A DNA stretch of 36,268 bases from a virus. Each line of letters begins with the position of its first letter. The first letter of the stretch is position 1. Under the pieces are notes generated by a model. It searched no databases, had not been told where the DNA came from, and saw only the letters and a program-made list of their open reading frames with translations. The stretch covers positions 1 through 36,268 of IMG/VR virus record IMGVR_UViG_3300036860_000486; one strand, written 5' to 3'. This document shows positions 31,635 to 36,268 of this stretch, piece by piece. The translations under genes and the position numbers were made by a program.

Positions 31635-32167
31635 AGGTAGAGAACGAGCACTTGGATCTCTTGCGAATGGAATCCGCCATGAGAACCGGCCGTTGGATCT
31701 CCTTCGAGGACGCATTCGGAGCTGGTGCCGTCGGGCTTCTTGTCGCAGCCAAGCATTACGATCCTGATTGCGGTTTCCCGTTCAATGGCTACGCCAGGAA
31801 ACACATCAGGGGACGCATCATCAACGAGGCCAGGTTTCTTACCTGGAAGTACCACCGCGTCGGATCCCATGGGATACGCAAGTTCCGGGACCGGCCCGAG
31901 CGGCGGAGCCTCGCGAAGTGGAAGCGCATGGGCAAGCCGGACCGGGCCTATTCGGAAATCGAGAGAAGAGAGCTTTGTGAATACCTGCTCTCCCTTCTGG
32001 ATCTGCCGCGAAGCCGGGGGGTAATGCGCCTCCATTTCCTCGAGGGCTTGACGCTGGGGGAGATCGGCCGGCGATTGGGATGCACCGAGTCCAACGTCTG
32101 TGTGATCGTCAGGAATGCCGTTCGAAAGATTCGGCAGGCACTGTGTTCAACGGAGTCGGCCACATGA
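31631..32167 (+). CDS. phage-encoded sigma-70 family factor
   Basis: This 178-aa protein starts at GTG (GTGA overlap). Residues about 24-67 are region 2: FEDAFGAGAVGLLVAAKHYDP, then FPFNGYARKHIRGRI, the classic -10-binding/core-binding helices. Residues about 128-170 are region 4: VMRLHFLEGLTLGEIGRRLG then ESNVCVIVRNAVRKIRQ, the -35-binding HTH. It lacks the region 1 and long region 3 of housekeeping sigmas, like small sporulation, flagellar or stress sigmas. It closes the accessory operon, about 0.8 kb before the promoters that lead into packaging genes, so it may direct host polymerase to phage late genes. Anti-sigma partners were not seen. Confidence 0.85.
   Translation: MKVENEHLDLLRMESAMRTGRWISFEDAFGAGAVGLLVAAKHYDPDCGFPFNGYARKHIRGRIINEARFLTWKYHRVGSHGIRKFRDRPERRSLAKWKRMGKPDRAYSEIERRELCEYLLSLLDLPRSRGVMRLHFLEGLTLGEIGRRLGCTESNVCVIVRNAVRKIRQALCSTESAT
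32142..32158. repeat. inverted copy of the 17-bp word at 30577
   Basis: This is the reverse complement of CGACTCCGTTGAACACA, read on the minus strand, and is within the sigma factor's C-terminal codons. The minus strand continues with GTG, as at other box-linked starts, but no gene follows. Confidence 0.45.
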
Positions 32168-32175
32168 GACGGGTG

Positions 32176-32379
32176 TTAGAGAGTCCGCTCCGCCACCTCG
32201 ATGGCGTAAGCCAGACGGGCCTTGCGCTCGATGGCTTCATGCCAGGCGGCTTCCTGGAACTGGGCAGAAAGACGGCCAGGCTTTGGGCGCATTTTTACGA
32301 TACGGCTTTCAAGGTCGGGAAGGACGGCTTTCGCGGCCTTCACAAGCTGCGTGAGATTCATCTTGTCGAGAACGTCCAT
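32176..32379 (-). CDS. small helical protein, unknown
   Basis: This 67-aa protein starts at 32379 with GAAGAGGT upstream on the minus strand. It is helical and Ala/Lys-rich, with no Cys. It is the last of four small minus-strand genes that read away from the late promoter. Function unknown. Confidence 0.5.
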   Translation of the reverse strand: MDVLDKMNLTQLVKAAKAVLPDLESRIVKMRPKPGRLSAQFQEAAWHEAIERKARLAYAIEVAERTL

Positions 32380-32382
32380 CGT

Positions 32383-32556
32383 CTACCTCTTCGCCTTGCG
32401 GCGCTTCTTCTTCTGGCGGGCGCGCCACACCTTGACCCTGGCACCGACGTAGCAGGACTCGCAGAGCCCGCGGGCCAGGTGGCGGCGCTCGGTGCGGGCG
32501 CAGCGCCGGCAGCGGTCGAAGTCCCTGGCCCAACGGGTGAGTTTGGGCGGGGCCAT
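32383..32556 (-). CDS. small Cys4-type basic protein
   Basis: This 57-aa minus-strand frame begins MAPPKLTRW. It carries CRRC (residues 16-19) and CESC (residues 32-35), a good zinc-finger spacing, and ends in a very basic tail (KKKRRKAKR). It is 1 base from the next upstream small gene and 3 bases before the next downstream. It may be a DNA- or RNA-binding regulator. Confidence 0.55.
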   Translation of the reverse strand: MAPPKLTRWARDFDRCRRCARTERRHLARGLCESCYVGARVKVWRARQKKKRRKAKR

Positions 32557-32664
32557 CTACTCGGCCTCGGCAGGGGCCGTCTCGCAGCCCGGGCAATAGG
32601 GCTCGCCGGTGTGCCAAGTGGCCTTGGAAGCCTGGTTCCTTTCGTTGGGGTTGGGCGGGGCCAT
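32557..32664 (-). CDS. 35-aa CPGC peptide
   Basis: This minus-strand frame of 35 residues begins MAPPNPNERN and has CPGC near residue 24, then an acidic end. It shares the MAPP opening with the next gene, so one may be a duplicated start. It is tightly packed between neighbours. Modest confidence as it is very short. Confidence 0.4.
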   Translation of the reverse strand: MAPPNPNERNQASKATWHTGEPYCPGCETAPAEAE

Positions 32665-32895
32665 TCAGCGGGCCTTCCGGTCGCGGATGAACTGAGCGAT
32701 AGCCTCCCGCCGGCTGCCGGCCTGCACCGGGACGCCACCGTCGCCAGGCTCCGTGACGGCGATGACCGGACGGGTCATACGGCCGCCGGCGATGCCCGGG
32801 CGGTCAGGCGCGGTGATGGTGATGTGGCCGACAGGGATTCTGTCAGAGGACGGGGCGGCATCGGCGGTGAGGATGTGCACGTAGTAGGTCTTCAT
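32665..32895 (-). CDS. small beta-rich protein, unknown
   Basis: This 76-aa protein starts at 32895 (MKTYYVHI), and a longer frame to 32994 would run through the promoter. Two beta-like halves (YYVHILTAD; VGHITITAP) are followed by a C-terminal helix (SRREAIAQFIRDRKA). It is the first gene read leftward from the operator. A regulatory role is possible from position, but no HTH was seen. Confidence 0.5.
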   Translation of the reverse strand: MKTYYVHILTADAAPSSDRIPVGHITITAPDRPGIAGGRMTRPVIAVTEPGDGGVPVQAGSRREAIAQFIRDRKAR

Positions 32896-32939
32896 GGCGT
32901 TTTCTCGGTCGCCGGCTCCATGCCAGCGATCTACAAGGA

Positions 32940-32967
32940 ATGATACCATGGTATCTTGATTCGGCAA
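32940..32967 (-). promoter_or_regulatory. leftward promoter over the palindrome
   Basis: On the minus strand a -35 TTGCCG (32967-32962) and a -10 TATCAT (32945-32940) are 16 bases apart. The -10 and spacer lie on the palindrome at 32942-32955. Confidence 0.5.
32942..32955. promoter_or_regulatory. perfect 14-bp palindrome (operator candidate)
   Basis: GATACCATGGTATC is an exact palindrome between the divergent promoters. It covers the leftward -10 and spacer and abuts the rightward -35. A dimeric repressor bound here could shut both promoters. Confidence 0.6.
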
Positions 32968-32984
32968 GGGGAATCCGGTAACGT
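32956..32984 (+). promoter_or_regulatory. rightward promoter into packaging genes
   Basis: TTGATT (32956-32961) and TAACGT (32979-32984) are separated by 17 bases. It faces the small ORFs at 33120, the large terminase and then the structural genes. Confidence 0.5.
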
Positions 32985-33020
32985 CGGACAACAACAGGTG
33001 CTAGAGGAGTAAGCCCAACC

Positions 33021-33095
33021 GGAAGCCCTGGCCCGTAACTTATCCAACGGCTTTTTTCCCAAACTCAATGCCTTTCTGTAGCGGCCAGGGCTTCC
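33021..33095. repeat. 13-bp perfect inverted repeat in late leader
   Basis: GGAAGCCCTGGCC (33021-33033) is mirrored exactly at 33083-33095 around a 49-base loop, in the untranslated leader before 33120. It resembles tRNA ends but has no T-arm. It may be an RNA structure, small RNA or packaging site. Confidence 0.5.
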
Positions 33096-33119
33096 AACCT
33101 TGAAGAAGAGGAGGAGCGA

Positions 33120-33209
33120 ATGAAGAAGAGAACCAAGCCGCCCCCCGGGAAGGACGGCCGGATCCGCCGGAAGGACAGCCACGGCCGGGACTACCCACCA
33201 AAGGGATGA
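33120..33209 (+). CDS. 29-aa basic peptide
   Basis: ATG 33120 follows GAGGAGGAGCGA, a strong ribosome site. The 29 residues are Lys/Arg/Gly/Pro-rich (MKKRTKPPPGKDGRIRRKDS...). Its stop overlaps the next ATG (ATGA). It may be a leader peptide coupled to the next gene. Confidence 0.5.
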   Translation: MKKRTKPPPGKDGRIRRKDSHGRDYPPKG

Positions 33210-33538
33210 AGAAACGCCGGGCCCGCCGGGCCGAAAAGGTCGCCAGGACCTCCCGTGAGGTAGAGCGCCTCCGCGAACGCCAGCTCGCCGCGGTGATGGC
33301 TCCGCCGGCCGGCACCCCGGAGGCGCTCCGGGCCCTGGTGGACATCCCGACCTGGAGGAAGGGGCTGGTGGTCCACGACGCCATCGCGGTCGCCGTCGTC
33401 AAGGTGCTCCTGGATGCCTATGAAGCCACGGTCCGGGAGCTCGAGGAGGTGAAGGGATCGTCCTCGTTACTTCTGCCGCCCGCCGGGAACGGCTCCTACG
33501 GGAGTACCTCTGGTACCGGGGGGATCTCCGCCACCTGA
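33206..33538 (+). CDS. small ORF upstream of terminase (possible small terminase)
   Basis: This 110-aa protein starts at ATGA overlap with the leader peptide. The basic N-terminus (MKKRRARRAEKV) and helices (residues about 15-85) could suit a small packaging subunit, but no HTH is clear. Its last 30 residues are Ser/Gly/Leu low-complexity and run in another frame over the terminase N-terminus, so the true end, or a frameshift into the terminase, is open. Confidence 0.5.
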   Translation: MKKRRARRAEKVARTSREVERLRERQLAAVMAPPAGTPEALRALVDIPTWRKGLVVHDAIAVAVVKVLLDAYEATVRELEEVKGSSSLLLPPAGNGSYGSTSGTGGISAT

Positions 33539-35013
33539 TCAGGGAGAAGCGCCCGCATGGGCAGCTCTCGCTCTACGACTGGATCCACGGCTGGAAGGCG
33601 GAGCACCCGGAGGATCCGGGCCCCCTCTGCATCACCACCCACCGGCGTTTTGGGAAGTCTCACCTGATGGGACTTCTTACGATCGAGCGGGCCATCCGCC
33701 GGCCGCATCAGGTGGTGAAAGTCGGATCGCCCTGGTTCAAACAGACCCGCGAGGTGTTCCGCCCCGTCTTGAATCGGATCCTGAAGGACTGCCCGGGCCC
33801 CCTCCGCCCCGAGCACGCCGGCTACACCTACACGTTCCAGAACCCCTACTGGGGCGAGCGGGGGGAAAGTACCATCACGCTCTGCGGCGTCAACACCGAC
33901 CGGGGCGACCGCCTCCGCGGAGGCGACCTGGACCTCGGCGTCCTGGACGAATGCCGGGACGTGAAGGACCAGCTCTACATCCAGGACGACATCCTGATGC
34001 CCATGTTCCTTGGGCGGGAAGAGCCCCTCTTGATCTACTGCACCACCATCCCCAAGACGCTCGCCCACGACTACACCGTGGAGATCCTTCCCGCCGCGCG
34101 CCGCGAAGGCCGGGCGAAGCTCTTCCGGGTGGCGAACCTCGAGCGGGATCCCCTGACGCCCCCCGACCCGGAGGAGAACCTCGATTGGACGGACAAGCAT
34201 GAGCACCTGGTCCTGAAGTCCATTTCAAAGAGCTCCTCCACCTGGAAACGGGAGTACCTCTGCCTGGAGGTGCCGGACCTCACCTCCCTGATCATCCCCG
34301 AGTTCCCGGAGGTGGAGGGGGAGGTAGTCTACCAGGGGGAGGACTACACCCCGGCCCACCGGGGGCGGCCGGAGGAGTACGAGGTCTACATGGGGGCGGA
34401 CCTCGGCTGGGAGGACTTCACCGCTTGTATCTGGGGATTTCACGATTTCGAGGAGGATTTGCTCGTTATCGAGGCCGAAACGGTGAAAAACCACACCACA
34501 CCGCGGGAAATCGCAAAGCTCATAAGAGAGACGGAGCAAAGGCTGTACCCGGGGCATTACTCTCAGCGGCGCATCGTGAGGTTTGCGGACGCCGAGCAAA
34601 TCACGCTGGCGGGCCTCACGCTCGACGAGCGAATCCCGATCCTGCCTCCTGCGAAGTGGGACCGGGATGAGGCGATCGCGAAGCTCAGGACCCGCTTCAG
34701 CGATCGGAAGGTGCGGATACACGCGCGGTGCAAGGAACTGATCTACCAGCTCAAGAACGGGATCTGGGACGATCGCCGGAAGGACTTCACCCGCTCCGCC
34801 ACCCTCGGCCACTGCGATGCGCTCTCCGCCCTGATCTACCTGAACCGCATGGGCAACTGGCGGAAGAATCCCCGCCTCCAGGAGCCGCGGAAGCCGGACA
34901 CCAAGTTCTACCCGCCATGGGTCGCCCCGCCGGAGAGCTCGCCCCGCACGGTGGTCCGGGAGAGGACGATCCGCCGGGAGCCCCGCCGCGGCGGGGAGAA
35001 CCCCTTCCGCTAG
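33457..35013 (+). CDS. terL: terminase large subunit (possible ATC start)
   Basis: This is the packaging ATPase-nuclease, about 518 aa from 33457. The frame is open from 33424, and Walker A (ITTHRRFGKS, 33640-33660 for HRRFGKS) lies before the first ATG (33667), so 33667 cannot be the start. No ATG, GTG or TTG occurs between 33424 and 33667. AGGAGG (33444-33449) is 7 bases before an ATC at 33457, the best start; CTG at 33535 overlapping the previous stop is the alternative. Walker B is LDLGVLDE (33928-33951). Nuclease Asp residues are at 34399 (GADLGWED), 34588 (RFADAEQ) and 34816 (HCDALSAL). The full domain set is present. Confidence 0.85.
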   Translation: MVLVTSAARRERLLREYLWYRGDLRHLIREKRPHGQLSLYDWIHGWKAEHPEDPGPLCITTHRRFGKSHLMGLLTIERAIRRPHQVVKVGSPWFKQTREVFRPVLNRILKDCPGPLRPEHAGYTYTFQNPYWGERGESTITLCGVNTDRGDRLRGGDLDLGVLDECRDVKDQLYIQDDILMPMFLGREEPLLIYCTTIPKTLAHDYTVEILPAARREGRAKLFRVANLERDPLTPPDPEENLDWTDKHEHLVLKSISKSSSTWKREYLCLEVPDLTSLIIPEFPEVEGEVVYQGEDYTPAHRGRPEEYEVYMGADLGWEDFTACIWGFHDFEEDLLVIEAETVKNHTTPREIAKLIRETEQRLYPGHYSQRRIVRFADAEQITLAGLTLDERIPILPPAKWDRDEAIAKLRTRFSDRKVRIHARCKELIYQLKNGIWDDRRKDFTRSATLGHCDALSALIYLNRMGNWRKNPRLQEPRKPDTKFYPPWVAPPESSPRTVVRERTIRREPRRGGENPFR

Positions 35014-35038
35014 AAACCAATCTCTTCCTGATGGGGGA

Positions 35039-35071
35039 GGCCGCCGGCTATGGATGGCCGGCGGCCGTTTT
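35039..35071 (+). terminator. intrinsic terminator between terminase and portal
   Basis: GGCCGCCGGC (35039-35048) pairs perfectly with GCCGGCGGCC (35057-35066) around TATGGATG, then GTTTT. The portal would then need readthrough or its own promoter. Confidence 0.8.
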
Positions 35072-35105
35072 AACAGCGGCTCACGCTGCTCACGAGAGGA
35101 GCTGA

Positions 35106-36268
35106 ATGGCCACCGCCTCCGGCACCTATCAGCTCCCCACGGACAGGTATTGGGCCCTGGACGAGGGGAAGAAGGTGGCCTGTTACCTCGCCCGGAAGCG
35201 TGGGGAGTATTTCACCTTCCTGAACGGGTGCGGCCTCCAGAATAAGATCGCCCGGAACAACCGGTACTTCCACGGGGACTTCTCGCGCGCCGCGACGGCC
35301 CCGGGGGACATGGCGATCCGGCAGAACCAGGAGACGGGCAACGTCCACCTGGCGATGAACGAATTCCGGGCCCTGGTGAGCCAGCTCGCCATCCTCGCCA
35401 CCGAGAACCCTCCGGCCTGGGACACGCTCGCCCGGAACAGCTCCCACGAGGCCCTTCAGCAGACCATCCTTGGAAACGACATTCTCGACTACGAGATGGA
35501 CGGGCCGCACCACGTTGAGGAGAAGCTCCGTGATGCGGTGGAGGACGCGCTCATCTTCACCTCCGGCTACGTGTGGACCCGCTGGGATCGGCACTGCGGG
35601 GATGAGGTCGGGGCAGAGCTCTACGGGTTCCCGGAGTACGACGGGGACATCCGCCATTCGAATCCCAACTTCTATCAAGTCCTTTATCCCTGGGATCGGC
35701 CGTGGCGGCAAAAGCAATGGGTGTGCGTCTGGGACTACGAGAACATCTGGGATCTCATTGCGGTCAACCCCGAGAAGCGGGACGAGATCCTCCAGTCCTG
35801 GAAGAAGAGGGAGAGCTACGGCCCGGACGGCTTCCAGAAGATCGGGGCGGAGGCCCCCGACCCCGACACCGTTGAGGTGGGGTATTTCTATCACCTCCGG
35901 ACGCCCGCCCTGCCCTACGGCAGGAAGATCAAGTTCGTGGCAGAGTGCATCCTTGAGGACACGTACGAGAGACCGGGATCCGTGTGGGGCGGGGAGGAGA
36001 TGGACCAGGCCAGCGGCTACGGCCCGGGCGAGGACTATAACGAGCCTTCCAACACAGCGCTTGTGTGGTCGGACCTGGATCAGCCGGAGCCCGAAGGCTG
36101 GAACCTCATGCTCCCCGTCCACCGGGTCATCCCCGCGCGCTACCTCCTGACCTCCTTCGGCTACTCGATCGCCTTCGACCTCCAGGGGTTCCAGGAGGCG
36201 CTCAACGGGGAAATCTCGACCATCCTCAACAATCACAAGAACTTCGCCCAGCTCCGGATCTGGACCCA
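35106..36268 (+). CDS. portal protein, N-terminal part (continues at base 1)
   Basis: The ATG at 35106 has GAGAGGAGC 4 bases upstream. This part carries residues 1-387, and the frame runs over the window end into base 1 (the overlap is 36142-36268 = 1-127), giving 746 aa in total. Segments LAMNEFRALVSQLAILATENPPAW (about 80-105) and DALIFTSGYVWTRWD (about 145-160), followed by YQVLYPWDRPW, resemble the helical wing and clip of podovirus portals. It follows the terminase and precedes scaffold and capsid, the canonical order. Confidence 0.85.
   Translation, partial: MATASGTYQLPTDRYWALDEGKKVACYLARKRGEYFTFLNGCGLQNKIARNNRYFHGDFSRAATAPGDMAIRQNQETGNVHLAMNEFRALVSQLAILATENPPAWDTLARNSSHEALQQTILGNDILDYEMDGPHHVEEKLRDAVEDALIFTSGYVWTRWDRHCGDEVGAELYGFPEYDGDIRHSNPNFYQVLYPWDRPWRQKQWVCVWDYENIWDLIAVNPEKRDEILQSWKKRESYGPDGFQKIGAEAPDPDTVEVGYFYHLRTPALPYGRKIKFVAECILEDTYERPGSVWGGEEMDQASGYGPGEDYNEPSNTALVWSDLDQPEPEGWNLMLPVHRVIPARYLLTSFGYSIAFDLQGFQEALNGEISTILNNHKNFAQLRIWT
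36142..36268. repeat. 127-bp direct terminal repeat, right copy
   Basis: This is identical to bases 1-127. It shows the assembly closes into a circle and the unique length is 36,141 bp. Confidence 0.95.

Noticed and set aside
33021-33095. tRNA gene
   Set aside because: The ends pair like an acceptor stem, but there is no T-arm consensus or D-arm, and the pairing extends past 7 bases.
33667-35013. ATG 33667 as terminase start
   Set aside because: It would remove the Walker A motif HRRFGKS at 33640-33660, which is in the same open frame.
20767-36268. CRISPR array, IS elements or tRNAs
   Set aside because: No regularly spaced direct repeats, transposase or cloverleaf was seen on either strand.

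Overview
The window is a complete, circular, high-GC genome of a temperate tailed phage, most likely podovirus-like. The first 127 bases (1-127) are repeated exactly at the end (36142-36268) and the portal gene reads through that junction, so the unique genome is about 36,141 bp. The tail set looks like an adaptor, a nozzle-like protein and fibres. I see no tape measure, tail tube or sheath gene. Shine-Dalgarno sites are common, and two lipoproteins sit in what looks like a spanin/holin cassette, which points to a Gram-negative host. The host genus cannot be read from the sequence.

Layout. (1) 33.1-36.3 kb, continuing at 1-20.8 kb, plus strand: packaging and virion genes. In order these are small ORFs, large terminase, terminator, portal, a small ORF, scaffold, major capsid, two tandem decoration-like paralogs, a fibre-like protein, adaptor, nozzle-like hub, tail fibre and a coiled-coil protein. 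A lysis-like cassette of tiny membrane proteins follows, then three putative ejection proteins. Most genes overlap by 4 bases at ATGA or GTGA. (2) 20.8-24.0 kb, minus strand: small zinc and membrane proteins, a DUF1064-type nuclease, a tyrosine integrase and a DnaA-domain-IV-like HTH protein. (3) 24.0-24.6 kb: a control region without genes that holds promoters, short repeats and a hairpin. (4) 24.6-25.8 kb: a secreted alginate-lyase-like protein with its own promoter, probably a lysogenic conversion gene. (5) 26.0-32.2 kb, plus strand: about 18 small accessory genes, including a DUF5681-like protein, an HNH endonuclease and a phage sigma-70-family factor. (6) 32.2-32.9 kb, minus strand: four small ORFs diverging from the packaging genes. 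A perfect 14-bp palindrome lies between the two divergent promoters.

How it may work together: the integrase and HTH block would set up lysogeny. The sigma factor closes the accessory operon and lies just before the palindrome-centred divergent promoter that leads into packaging and structural genes, which suggests early-to-late control. Notable oddities are a large terminase with no ATG/GTG/TTG start before its Walker A motif, a recurring TGAACA box at gene boundaries, a shared C-terminal domain in two fibre genes, and one frameshifted accessory gene. I recognised no endolysin, CI-type repressor or DNA polymerase.
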